A stretch of DNA of 64,000 bases from a virus, in IMG/VR virus record IMGVR_UViG_3300025168_000053, positions 1 through 64,000 of that record. The stretch is one strand, 5' to 3'. This document shows, piece by piece, positions 44,974 to 52,939 of the stretch; position 1 is the first letter of the stretch, and every line of letters begins with the position of its first letter. A program made the position numbers and the translations under genes. The notes beneath the pieces were generated by a model that searched no databases, was not told the DNA's origin, and saw only the letters and a list, made by a program, of their open reading frames with translations.

Positions 44974-45354
44974 TCAATCCTCTTCCAATTCCATCAATCT
45001 TTTTATCCTTTCACGCATTTCAACGCTCATGATGTCGCCTTTGTCGTGCATTCGATACTCAGGATTGGGCTTTATGATTTTCCCTGAACCATCTTCCATC
45101 AATCTTTTCATCTTTTCACGCATTTCAACGCTCATGATGTCGCCTTTGTCGTGCATTCGATACGGAGGATCAATCATTTGGGTTTTTCCTGAACCAGCCA
45201 GTGCAGCAATAAGATGAGGCGGCGCACCACCTTTCCCTGCATAGGCATTCATGACCTTGAGTTGTTCTTCGCTCATTGGAGGTTTTAATTCTTCATCATT
45301 CGTGGTTTCCCACCAATCGGCCTTCATCAAATCCCATGCTCTTTGAAAAACCAT
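44974..45354 (-). CDS. Tagged protein with SF1-helicase fragment and 35-residue repeat
   Basis: 126 residues from ATG 45354, which overlaps the upstream stop (TGATG); a GTG at 45366 is the alternative. Residues 3-11, FQRAWDLMK, place the tag at exactly the same position as in the methylase at 42236, again followed by AD. Residues 27-62 (MSEEQLKVMNAY ... ALAGSGKTQMI) resemble the Q-motif and Walker A of UvrD/SF1 helicases, but the rest of the helicase is absent. The remainder is a 35-residue unit, YRMHDKGDIMSVEMRE and KRLME, present twice. Possibly a degraded gene kept as tagged cargo. Confidence 0.75.
   Translation of the reverse strand: MVFQRAWDLMKADWWETTNDEELKPPMSEEQLKVMNAYAGKGGAPPHLIAALAGSGKTQMIDPPYRMHDKGDIMSVEMREKMKRLMEDGSGKIIKPNPEYRMHDKGDIMSVEMRERIKRLMELEED
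44989..45163 (-). repeat. Two direct 70-base repeats, period 105 bases
   Basis: The stretches 44989-45058 and 45094-45163 are nearly identical over 70 bases, differing at only a few positions near one end, and encode the duplicated 35-residue unit. The near-identity at synonymous sites indicates a recent duplication. Confidence 0.85.
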
Positions 45355-45881
45355 CAACAATTCCACCTTTTCAATGCTGCACCTTTCGGAGTCATTTTGC
45401 CACCTTTACTGGTCGGACCTTTGACTCCACCCATTCGAGCGCAAAAAGACTTTCGCCTCTTGGCCTTCTTCGATCCAGCCTTGAGTTTGCTTGGTTTAGT
45501 GGTGACTGGGGGCTTGAGATTTGCACCTTCTTCACGCTTGAACTTGGCTCGACCCTTTGCATTTAATCCACCTTTACGGCTATGCTTGTTTGGGTTGTAG
45601 CCGTGAAATGGTTTTGACTTCTTTTTACCTTTGAGTAAAGCATCAACCAATAGTTCGTCGGACTTTGTAAAAGAACGTTTCCTCCATTGCGAAGGTTTTG
45701 TTGCCCTCATCGTTCCGTATGGTGTGCTTTCAAAGCCGCATCCATCGCATTTAGGAGTTGAGCCTTTTCCATTGCATTGACCGCACACGTGCTTTCCTTT
45801 CTTTGCATCGGGGGTTGGCTTTTTCTCACGCCCAATAACGGTTTTGGTTAAGAGGTTGCAGGTATCGCAATCACACGTCAT
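45354..45881 (-). CDS. Basic zinc-ribbon protein of a marine-virus family (DUF6321-like)
   Basis: 175 residues. The N terminus has a CDCDTC knuckle, then CGQCNGKG...CDGCG, a DnaJ-like pair of metal knuckles. The C-terminal 70 residues, GGLNAKGRAKFKREEGANLK through RRKSFCARMGGVKG to LKRWNC, match a basic domain common in marine phages, which I associate with the DUF6321 label. It contains a weak tag-like stretch near residue 73 (SFTKSDELLVDALLK), too divergent to count. Adjacent to the tagged gene 44974, with overlapping stop and start. Confidence 0.75.
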   Translation of the reverse strand: MTCDCDTCNLLTKTVIGREKKPTPDAKKGKHVCGQCNGKGSTPKCDGCGFESTPYGTMRATKPSQWRKRSFTKSDELLVDALLKGKKKSKPFHGYNPNKHSRKGGLNAKGRAKFKREEGANLKPPVTTKPSKLKAGSKKAKRRKSFCARMGGVKGPTSKGGKMTPKGAALKRWNC

Positions 45882-46050
45882 TGTTTTTCACCACAGGTTT
45901 TGGCTTGCGCCAGATAAATTGACACAAAGGACATTCCCATAAAAAGATTCTATCTCGACTCCCCGCATAAAACCCGTTTATACGAATTGCCAAAACATCG
46001 GTATCGCAACTCGAACAGGTTTGCATTACCCGATCACGATACTCTTTCAT
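45871..46050 (-). CDS. Zinc-ribbon miniprotein
   Basis: 59 residues, overlapping the genes on both sides. Two knuckles, CSSCD near residue 12 and CPLC near residue 40, form a complete four-cysteine zinc ribbon with a beta-hairpin between (IRINGFYAG...IFLWECPLC). This resembles transcription-type or ribosomal zinc ribbons. Function not assigned. Confidence 0.75.
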   Translation of the reverse strand: MKEYRDRVMQTCSSCDTDVLAIRINGFYAGSRDRIFLWECPLCQFIWRKPKPVVKNNDV

Positions 46051-46691
46051 TCCTCTTCCGACCCTAATTTGATTCTTTTGTGCTTGCCGTTTTCATCCTT
46101 TACATTCAGGGATTTATGTTTGATCATTCGATAAGTCAATTGAGATACCCATTTTAATTCACTTCTCAACTTTTTGACAATGTTTCTTTTTGAACCATTG
46201 AACCAATCGGTTATGATTTTTAATTTGTTAAATTGAAACACATGAGATATTCTTGATGCGTCTTCACAGGCGTTCCAAAAGGCTAAATTGAATAATTTAT
46301 ACCTTTTTCCTGTCACGTCTGTTATCATTTTCGATAAATCAATTGGGTTTGGATTGCCCCAGACATGAGCCGATTCACTGGGTCGGCAATTAGCATCAAG
46401 CAATTTTATTGTGAACTCTAAATCATAACCACATAGAGTCATTCCTTCAATAAATGATGGCAACTCGCTGAAAGGATGCGACTTTACTCTTTGTTCTTGA
46501 ATGACAAATTGTTGTTCGGTGATGTCTTGAAACACATGGAAATAATCGCTTTTGTGAACCATCACCATGTCAAGAGAGAACTTAGATGGATCGGAATATC
46601 CTGTTTCTAATTCGGCTGCTTCTGTTGATGAGAAAATGGCGATTGGGAGTATGTTGTTTTCTGTTAAGAACTTCTCAACTTTACGCTTCAT
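46047..46691 (-). CDS. Hypothetical protein beside the helicase
   Basis: 214 residues, alpha/beta, with a basic C-terminal third rich in Lys/Arg. No motif recognised. It is 5 bases from the helicase-like gene and overlaps the zinc-ribbon gene, so it is in the replication operon. A nucleic-acid-binding accessory role would fit composition and context but is speculative. Confidence 0.7.
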   Translation of the reverse strand: MKRKVEKFLTENNILPIAIFSSTEAAELETGYSDPSKFSLDMVMVHKSDYFHVFQDITEQQFVIQEQRVKSHPFSELPSFIEGMTLCGYDLEFTIKLLDANCRPSESAHVWGNPNPIDLSKMITDVTGKRYKLFNLAFWNACEDASRISHVFQFNKLKIITDWFNGSKRNIVKKLRSELKWVSQLTYRMIKHKSLNVKDENGKHKRIKLGSEEE

Positions 46692-46695
46692 GTCA

Positions 46696-48147
46696 TCACC
46701 AATTCATTGCTATGAAAGCATTTCGACCATCCATGAGCCTGTCAGCATCAGGGGATTCAGTCAATTTCTTCAACCTTCTTTCAGCCGTCTTTTTGCTTAC
46801 ACCTTGATTGACGGCATAAACACTTTCCAATTCCTTCTTCGCAACGCATTCACGCTTTGAACGTGAATGTGCCAACTTCTTGCATTTGTTGTATGCAATT
46901 TTCCATTCGTGGAGGCTTGCATCACGCTTTTTCTTTGCTTTGAAATCCTGTTTCTGTTCGAGCCAGATAACCAGGTTGTGCAAGTTGTCATAGATAATTT
47001 CAGTTGCCATCATTATGTGGTCGGCTGTGATCACTGTCGAACCCATGATGGTTGCGATAATGTTTCCAAATGTGATTGTGTAGTTCTCTATGTTTGGAAT
47101 GAAAGATGTAGCAGTTTCTTTGACGTTTGGATCGTGTATTTGATTGACTAATTCATAATAGTCGGTGGTCGCATTGAGCAACGCTGCGTGGTATGATTCA
47201 TCAACTGTAAATATGTCATAACAATGACGATTGGCAATCATATCTCTATCATAATCCTCCAACTCATCCCATTCTTCAAGGGTCATTTTAGCCGCTTTCA
47301 ATAAACGTGTTCGCACATCATCCCTTCTTTCGAGGATAAATGCGGCAAGTGCATCATACCCCCATACCTTCTCAGGAACGGGAACATAAGTGCCTTGAAG
47401 TCGGTGTTCGCTGGTGGTTTGACGCAATTCATTGCTTACGTCATTTTGATATAGGAATACACGCTGGAAGAATCCCTTTTCCAATACGTGGTGCATGATG
47501 TCCTTTGGAGGGAATGTCGTCGCCCAAATTGATACACCAGAAGTCACTTGAATATCAGCACCTTTCAAAACCTTAGCCAAATTGTTTGTCGCCGATCCTA
47601 TGGGGGCCATCGCCTCTTGAAGATACAGAATCTTTTCCGAGAAGTATGACTTTTTATCATCAAGCAAAACACTTGCTTCATCGAATAGAAGGGTCTTGTA
47701 GCCGTTAAGCAAACCTTTGGTGACGACATACTTCATTTTCCCTGTTGGCTTTCCCGCTTCATCATACTCAGGTTCAGCATCAACGTGACCTAAAAGCCCT
47801 GCATCCGAACCAGATGTGAACTTAGCACTTTCAACCTCGCAAGCGTCAAGCAATTGCTTGGTGAACTCATAGGCTGCTGATTTACCAGTTCTTGATTGTT
47901 GAATCCAATAGACGTGAACCCTGGTGTCGAGATGAGTTCCGTGAATTGGAACTCGAACATAAGGAGAGATAACTTGGCCGACTACATAGAACAAAGAGAG
48001 CATACCTGCGAACTCATTGAAGAAAGAAACAGTGTTGAATCTCTCAATGTATTCTTTGATGTATTTGCTTCCTTCGTATGGTGTCTTGACGAGCGAGTAG
48101 TCAAACCATTTGCGATCTCCTGAGTCCGATGTGGGTTTCAATATCAT
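46696..48147 (-). CDS. P-loop ATPase, likely replicative helicase
   Basis: 483 residues from ATG 48147, chosen because AGGAGGAAACAAC is directly upstream; ATG 48186 without a site is rejected. A Walker A (QQSRTGKS, residues 83-90), Walker B (KTLLFDEAS, about 151-159) and a following sensor-like ATT segment near 209 form an AAA+/RecA-type ATPase core, similar to the helicase halves of viral primase-helicases. The C terminus holds a helix-turn-helix-like segment (YAVNQGVSKKTAERRLKKLT). With the primase at 49168 it could unwind the replication fork; an MCM-like or DUF3987-like origin cannot be decided here. Confidence 0.7.
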   Translation of the reverse strand: MILKPTSDSGDRKWFDYSLVKTPYEGSKYIKEYIERFNTVSFFNEFAGMLSLFYVVGQVISPYVRVPIHGTHLDTRVHVYWIQQSRTGKSAAYEFTKQLLDACEVESAKFTSGSDAGLLGHVDAEPEYDEAGKPTGKMKYVVTKGLLNGYKTLLFDEASVLLDDKKSYFSEKILYLQEAMAPIGSATNNLAKVLKGADIQVTSGVSIWATTFPPKDIMHHVLEKGFFQRVFLYQNDVSNELRQTTSEHRLQGTYVPVPEKVWGYDALAAFILERRDDVRTRLLKAAKMTLEEWDELEDYDRDMIANRHCYDIFTVDESYHAALLNATTDYYELVNQIHDPNVKETATSFIPNIENYTITFGNIIATIMGSTVITADHIMMATEIIYDNLHNLVIWLEQKQDFKAKKKRDASLHEWKIAYNKCKKLAHSRSKRECVAKKELESVYAVNQGVSKKTAERRLKKLTESPDADRLMDGRNAFIAMNW

Positions 48148-48198
48148 GTTGTTTCCTCCTGTTGTTCTTTGGGCATCCCTATCCACCGTAAGTAGGGT

Positions 48199-48213
48199 AT
48201 ATGAAGCCTCACT
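48199..48213 (-). promoter_or_regulatory. Putative promoter (AGTGAGGCTTCATAT)
   Basis: It lies in the 69-base gap between the nuclease and helicase-like genes, one of the largest gaps of the window, 51 bases before the helicase ATG. It joins the AGTGAGGCTT element found at 56937 and 60910 with the CTTCATATA element found before 11552. Confidence 0.45.
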
Positions 48214-48216
48214 AAA

Positions 48217-48927
48217 TCAAGCCCTCGACATCTTCACTTTCTCTTGAGCAATTGGTTCTTCACTGTTGAAAGATGCAAGGATTCTCTTTGCTCTTACCTT
48301 GCCAATCCCTTCAACCATTTGAAGTTCCTTTTCAGTAAGAGATGAGATTTCAATAACTGATCCGTATTGTTCGAGTAAGCGTTTGGCGATGGCTACGCTG
48401 CAACCAGCACCCTGCAAAATATCAATCCTCATATCCTCAGTAGCGGTTTTTCTAAGCAATTTGTATGTTGATGATGACCCAAGCGTTCCATGCTTCTCAA
48501 AACGCTTACAGATGAAACGTGCTGCTGTGGATTTATCAGGGAAAATTAAAATCGAAACGTCAAAGTCGGTGTGATAGCGAGCAAGCGAGCCAGTGAATGA
48601 TGCAAATGCGGTTGGGTATCGAATCTTTCTTCCTCTCTTAACCGATTTAGCAACATACTGATCGAGCGTTCCATGAATCAAAAGAACTGGATTTGTATAA
48701 TTGTCCTCAAGATTTTGCAGTTGTCTTTCGAGATGACCAGAATACATACTGCTCATGTAGTCCTCAATTGATTTAGCCTCTATTCCCACATCAGCAAACG
48801 AATAATCCGTGATGATTGTTTGTCGAACTTCATATTTGAGTTTCTTCTTATCACAATACTTGATGACAAGACCTTCCAAGCCTGAACGCTCTCGATTGTC
48901 AATGAAGAGTATTCTTTCAGTTGCCAT
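48217..48927 (-). CDS. XPF/ERCC4-type nuclease with HhH domain
   Basis: 236 residues from ATG 48927 (GGTGG upstream; TTG 48933 is possible). N-terminal ERCC4 nuclease: FIDNRE (D10, E13), D41 and then IEAKSIED, where the family normally has ERKxxxD; here Arg is replaced by Ala (E50-A51-K52, D56). A helical linker leads to a C-terminal tandem helix-hairpin-helix domain (about 168-222, LQGAGCSVAIAKRLLEQYG and VEGIGKVRAKRI). XPF/Hef enzymes cut branched or flap DNA; in a virus it could resolve replication or recombination structures. Strongly archaeal/eukaryotic in type. Confidence 0.88.
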   Translation of the reverse strand: MATERILFIDNRERSGLEGLVIKYCDKKKLKYEVRQTIITDYSFADVGIEAKSIEDYMSSMYSGHLERQLQNLEDNYTNPVLLIHGTLDQYVAKSVKRGRKIRYPTAFASFTGSLARYHTDFDVSILIFPDKSTAARFICKRFEKHGTLGSSSTYKLLRKTATEDMRIDILQGAGCSVAIAKRLLEQYGSVIEISSLTEKELQMVEGIGKVRAKRILASFNSEEPIAQEKVKMSRA

Positions 48928-49171
48928 CGCCAACCACCTGTTGTGCGAGAGTTATACTGTTCAACATATCCACGACCAAGTTCGCCCAATTTGGGTCTTG
49001 AGTTATCGCAACCATGTTTTCTTTTTGGCATATTTCAAAGAAGCCAGATTGATTGTTTCGACGGAATGACCAGTCTAACACTTCTGGCGGTGCTTCACCC
49101 TTATGGTGTGCTTGTAGCATTTCTTCGGCTTTCTTTCTTCGGATTTCTTCTAATTCTTGTTCTTCTGTCAT
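48917..49171 (-). CDS. Small acidic helical protein
   Basis: 84 residues, acidic N-terminal helix and then a mixed region with a hydrophobic helix near the C terminus. It overlaps the nuclease gene by 11 bases and the primase by 4, so it is translationally coupled to both. No family recognised. Confidence 0.75.
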   Translation of the reverse strand: MTEEQELEEIRRKKAEEMLQAHHKGEAPPEVLDWSFRRNNQSGFFEICQKENMVAITQDPNWANLVVDMLNSITLAQQVVGDGN

Positions 49172-50268
49172 GCGGTTGCCCCCTTTTCATCATAATACGG
49201 ACACTTGCCAACGCACAATCCCTCATGGTAAATCGTGGGGCAAGTTGGAGTCAAATAATACCGATCAACACCATGTTGGAGGTATTTTGAGGTTTCTTTT
49301 GGGCTATAATCCGACCATTCTAAAGAACGTATGAATGCGTGAGTCAATGTCAAGACCTCGCTATTGGGAACTATGGCCTCTCTCGCAGGTCTGGCGAAGT
49401 TCCTGAAATAGTCCATTAGATACATCATCAAGTAAGATCGTGGCTTGTGTGGAGGGTTGCTGCCCTTCTCACAGGCTGCTTGAGCCAAACAGGGAAGCAT
49501 TGGAATGTTATTGATTCTTTGAATATCAACTTCTAAATCCTCCATCTCAAATGTTCTTGTTTCGCTGTTATATCTCCCTTTGAACATATCCACAGAATCA
49601 CGTTCAACAATTTCAAGTTGCATTCCTCGGCCATCATAGAGGTGCATACCAGGGAGGGGGTTGTCGGCTTTCTCAACGATAAAATCCCAACCTTGTTCTA
49701 AATCCTCATGTTGAATTGGGATGCCCCAGATTTGACGTTTGAAATTGTATGTGTTTGGAATGCGTATGTGCCTGTCTGGTCGAAACGATACCACAGGATC
49801 AAGAGTTTTCATATTGTATTGCTTGACCCATTCATTGATTTTCATTCGGCCTGAGAATAGCAAGTCGGCCATCTTATCAGGTGGCAAGACATACTCCCTG
49901 TCAAGTTTAGTCCAAATGTGGAATCCTCCGCCAGTGAACCAAATAGCGTGGCGATAGCCTTTTCTTTTGAAATGTTTTGAAAGAGTCAAAACCTCATCAC
50001 AGCACTTTTCCTTTGCGACTTTCTCATCCAGTCCGTGAACTCGAACACCTTGATCGGCATCGAAGTCCATAACAAAGTGAGGGATAATCGCCGTGTTGTA
50101 TTCACATCGGTTTCCTTTAGGCTTCAACGCTCTAAATCCATACACAGTCGTTGTAAGGTTTCCCTTGCCGTTGGTGGTGTTGATGTAGTGCTGCAACTGT
50201 TTTTCGGTGGAGATAACCTTTCGAGTCCTCATGTCAATTTCACGTGGGAAATGATTGAATAGAGCCAT
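49168..50268 (-). CDS. Archaeo-eukaryotic primase, PriS-like core fused to PriL-like Fe-S end
   Basis: 366 residues. The N-terminal catalytic core shows the archaeo-eukaryotic primase signature: FVMDFDAD (D68, D70) for metal binding, FTGGGFHIW (the s-x-H nucleotide-binding motif, H117), and D158 with SFRPDRHIRIP. The C-terminal 115 residues have four spaced cysteines, C260, C343, C352 and C356, with TPTCPTIYHEGLCVGKC looking like the 4Fe-4S domain of the large primase subunit PriL. A single chain combining both would be self-sufficient for primer synthesis. Located among the repair and modification genes; probably works with the ATPase at 46696. Confidence 0.85.
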   Translation of the reverse strand: MALFNHFPREIDMRTRKVISTEKQLQHYINTTNGKGNLTTTVYGFRALKPKGNRCEYNTAIIPHFVMDFDADQGVRVHGLDEKVAKEKCCDEVLTLSKHFKRKGYRHAIWFTGGGFHIWTKLDREYVLPPDKMADLLFSGRMKINEWVKQYNMKTLDPVVSFRPDRHIRIPNTYNFKRQIWGIPIQHEDLEQGWDFIVEKADNPLPGMHLYDGRGMQLEIVERDSVDMFKGRYNSETRTFEMEDLEVDIQRINNIPMLPCLAQAACEKGSNPPHKPRSYLMMYLMDYFRNFARPAREAIVPNSEVLTLTHAFIRSLEWSDYSPKETSKYLQHGVDRYYLTPTCPTIYHEGLCVGKCPYYDEKGATA

Positions 50269-50272
50269 ATAA

Positions 50273-51367
50273 TCACCATAATTTCATCTGTTTAGTTGCT
50301 TTGGGATTATCCCGATTTGAAAGGTCTATTGAATCCAACATATCAATCCTCTCTCCGATCCATCGCATGACTGGAACGGCCATGCTATTGCCTAATGCTT
50401 TGTATCTATGAGTGTCTGGGCATTCTTCAACAGTTTTTCCTTTCCATGCAATCTGTGTGTAGTTGTCAGGGAAGCCCTGCAATCGCTCGCATTCCATCGG
50501 CGTGAGGCGGCGAACCAAAACCTCTTGCATAACCGCAGGTGCGCCATGCCCGCCAGCCGTTCTTAATGGGCAATGCACATCGCCAGTAAGTTCTTGGTTG
50601 TATAAATCAACACCAGTTCCCTTTTGCACAACCAATGCCTCATGCTCAACTCTTTCGTTTCCAGTCCGTGAATACGGTGGACCAGAACTCGTCATTGTTG
50701 GTCCGACTTTTTCACAATGAACTATTCCTCTTCGCTGAGGTAATCCCCTGCTCTCATCTCCAACGCTTCCCTGAGAGAAGAGGGTAGCACCTTTTCTCTT
50801 CGATCTGCTCTTTTTAAGATCCCTGCTGATGCTCGACTTGTCAAATAAAATCGCTGCGGCACTTCGCCAATCTCCATCAGCACATCCGACAACAAAGACT
50901 CTTCGCCTTCGTTGGGGAACTCCGAAGTATTGAGCGTCAAGAACTCGGTATGCGAACCCATACCCGAGTTTCGCCACTTCTCCGAGGAAGGAGGCGAAAT
51001 CTTCCCCTTCGTTTGAAGACAATAAACCTGGCACGTTTTCATAAATGAACCACCTCGGTTGAATGTTCCTAACAATTCGGAGATAGTGAAGGGCGAGGTT
51101 GCCACGTGGATCATCCATTCCAAGTCGCTTTCCAGCATGGGAGAAAGACTGGCAGGGGCTTCCTCCGACAATGAGTTCGCATTTTCCTTTGTATTGAGTC
51201 CAGTCATGTTTCAACACATCCCCCGCATTTGGAACTTCTGGATAATGATGCTTGAGAACGGCTGATGGGAACTCATCGAAATCAGCGAAAGCGACTGGTT
51301 GCCAGTTGAGGTCTTTCCATCCAACAGAACAGGCTTCGATTCCACTAAACAGGCTGATATATCGCAC
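50273..51367 (-). CDS. dcm: C5-cytosine DNA methyltransferase
   Basis: 364 residues from GTG 51367, after GAGGGGAATT. The order of motifs is canonical: SLFSGIEACS (I, AdoMet), DFDEFP (II), GGSPCQSFSHAGK with catalytic C72 (IV), YENVPGL (VI), FGVPQRRRRVF (VIII), a target-recognition region, then RLTPMECERLQGFPD (IX) and ALGNSMAVPV (X). It methylates cytosine in DNA, likely to mask viral DNA from host restriction. It is one of three DNA-modification genes in sequence, together with the adenine methylase and a PAPS-reductase-like enzyme. Confidence 0.95.
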   Translation of the reverse strand: MRYISLFSGIEACSVGWKDLNWQPVAFADFDEFPSAVLKHHYPEVPNAGDVLKHDWTQYKGKCELIVGGSPCQSFSHAGKRLGMDDPRGNLALHYLRIVRNIQPRWFIYENVPGLLSSNEGEDFASFLGEVAKLGYGFAYRVLDAQYFGVPQRRRRVFVVGCADGDWRSAAAILFDKSSISRDLKKSRSKRKGATLFSQGSVGDESRGLPQRRGIVHCEKVGPTMTSSGPPYSRTGNERVEHEALVVQKGTGVDLYNQELTGDVHCPLRTAGGHGAPAVMQEVLVRRLTPMECERLQGFPDNYTQIAWKGKTVEECPDTHRYKALGNSMAVPVMRWIGERIDMLDSIDLSNRDNPKATKQMKLW

Positions 51368-51368
51368 A

Positions 51369-52388
51369 TCAATTCCCCTCCGATTTTGCCCTCATTTCAT
51401 GGGGCATCATGTGACGTTCATATTTAGGACAGAAACCTTTGACTCCACACCAGGGCTGGCAAAAATACCTTTCAGCACCAACTGGCTTTGTAGCAAAGTG
51501 CTTTCCATTCAAATCTCCTTTGTAGCGGAGATGTGCTGAAACAAGTGCTTTGAGATCGGTGAGCATATCGGCAACAATACCTGCCTTGACAGGTTCAATA
51601 AAGCGGTATATCTCATTAGGAGAGCCTTCGATGCCCTTTGTATGATCCCAACCCCAATAGCGGATATTCACGCCACCATGATTCGGTTGCTGCGATTTAC
51701 TGAGCATATACACATAGAAAGCCATTTCTTTTGCCATGCTTTCATACTTGGTTTTCTTGTCTTTCCATAGTCCTGTTTTCAATTCGTGAACGTGATAGTC
51801 GCCGTTATCATCCATGAACAGGCGGTCAATGAATCCGTTTAAGTGAACCTGAACCTTTGTTCCGTTAATATCGAGTTCAACGATTGCATCAACGCCAAGT
51901 TCGTTTCCAACTGGTAAAAACGCATTTGGGTTTGAACCCATGAACCGCTTTGCTTCGGACTCCATCAATCGAGATAGGTGTTCAGGCTCGCCCAAATGAT
52001 AATCTTCGCCTGTCGGCAAAGCGTATTCATCATCCCATCCTTTCTTGAGTCGTTCAAGAGGGATTAAAGATTCAAAATATCCTCTTACACCATCATAGCC
52101 ATGTTCATTTTTCATCTGTGTTGCGTATTCAACATCAAGGCTACGATCCATAATGAACTCGTATGCGTCATGCACGTTTGTTCCTCGAATCATGTTATCG
52201 TTTTCAGGTTCTTTGACTCCAAGCACATATTTGATGAAATACTGTTGCTCGCAGGTTTGAAATGTTCCAAGTGATGATTTACTCACACGGAGTATTTTAT
52301 CATCGGCCATCTCAGGATGCCATGCGTATGTTGAATACAAATCTCCGCTTACGGGAACTGGTCTTGGTTGAGGCGGTCTAATTTTCAT
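51369..52388 (-). CDS. Cas4-like RecB-type Fe-S nuclease
   Basis: 339 residues. PD-(D/E)XK nuclease motifs: H73 (GTNVHDAYEF), D188 (LNGFIDRL), and E202-x-K204 (HELKTG). Cysteines C46 (FQTCEQQYF) and C310, C314, C320 (FCQPWCGVKGFC) form the four-cysteine 4Fe-4S cluster pattern seen in Cas4, AddB and Dna2-like nucleases. Such proteins process DNA ends by resecting single strands. No CRISPR genes lie nearby, so a recombination or replication role with the RecA-like ATPase at 54320 is more likely. Confidence 0.88.
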   Translation of the reverse strand: MKIRPPQPRPVPVSGDLYSTYAWHPEMADDKILRVSKSSLGTFQTCEQQYFIKYVLGVKEPENDNMIRGTNVHDAYEFIMDRSLDVEYATQMKNEHGYDGVRGYFESLIPLERLKKGWDDEYALPTGEDYHLGEPEHLSRLMESEAKRFMGSNPNAFLPVGNELGVDAIVELDINGTKVQVHLNGFIDRLFMDDNGDYHVHELKTGLWKDKKTKYESMAKEMAFYVYMLSKSQQPNHGGVNIRYWGWDHTKGIEGSPNEIYRFIEPVKAGIVADMLTDLKALVSAHLRYKGDLNGKHFATKPVGAERYFCQPWCGVKGFCPKYERHMMPHEMRAKSEGN

Positions 52389-52939
52389 TTATCCCCCTCC
52401 TGAAAAAGAGTCGTTTGTTTTGCCGATGGGTAATTTGCTTTATCGCCTTTCACTTCAAGTGTCACGATTGTATCATTATGGTTGCCACCGTGACATACAA
52501 GCAATATGCGCTCTATTTTGAAATCGAGTGTCAAACCAATACCGCAGGTATTCCATCCAAATGATATGACTTTTCCACCAGGTCTTACTATTCTGGCTAT
52601 TTCTTTTTTCCAATTCGACCAAACCGAACTTTTTGTATCATGGAGAGGGATTCCTATTTTATCATACACCTCCTTAATTTGACGTGGGGAATAGGGAGGA
52701 TCAAAAAGAACTCCGTCAAGGGAATCATTCTCAAAAGTTTTCAAAAAGTCCAATGCTTCCAAATTAGATTGGGCTTTGGTGTTGGGATTAAGATCGTTTG
52801 TGTATTTCGCCAAATCTGTATTCCTTGCGAATGGATCAGCCCATTCCTCCCCTTTGATTTCTTCCTCCAAAAACAATTTTATTGGTTGGATTGAAAATGT
52901 AAGTGCATTTGGCATTGACCATGATCTATCAATTTTCAT
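52385..52939 (-). CDS. Adenine-specific DNA methyltransferase
   Basis: 184 residues from ATG 52939. It has the AdoMet-region pattern (LTFSIQPIKLF, ADPFARNTDLAKYTNDLNP) and the catalytic DPPY in GVLFDPPYSPRQI, followed by RPGGKVISFGW, typical of compact N6-adenine or N4-cytosine methylases found in phages. It is shorter than full R-M methylases and has no clear target-recognition domain. It overlaps genes on both sides. Specificity cannot be read from sequence. Confidence 0.85.
   Translation of the reverse strand: MKIDRSWSMPNALTFSIQPIKLFLEEEIKGEEWADPFARNTDLAKYTNDLNPNTKAQSNLEALDFLKTFENDSLDGVLFDPPYSPRQIKEVYDKIGIPLHDTKSSVWSNWKKEIARIVRPGGKVISFGWNTCGIGLTLDFKIERILLVCHGGNHNDTIVTLEVKGDKANYPSAKQTTLFQEGDK

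Noticed and set aside
45175-45200. GSGKT in the tagged - strand protein as an active ATPase site
   Set aside because: The protein has only the first two helicase-like motifs and no Walker B or motor domains; activity is not claimed.
45432-45700. Tag-like stretch in the DUF6321-like protein (SFTKSDELLVDALLK)
   Set aside because: No tryptophan and wrong spacing, so it was not counted as a tag copy.
50722-51207. Second - strand frame of 161 codons inside the cytosine methylase gene
   Set aside because: The methylase frame has all canonical motifs over the same bases; this one is a shadow.
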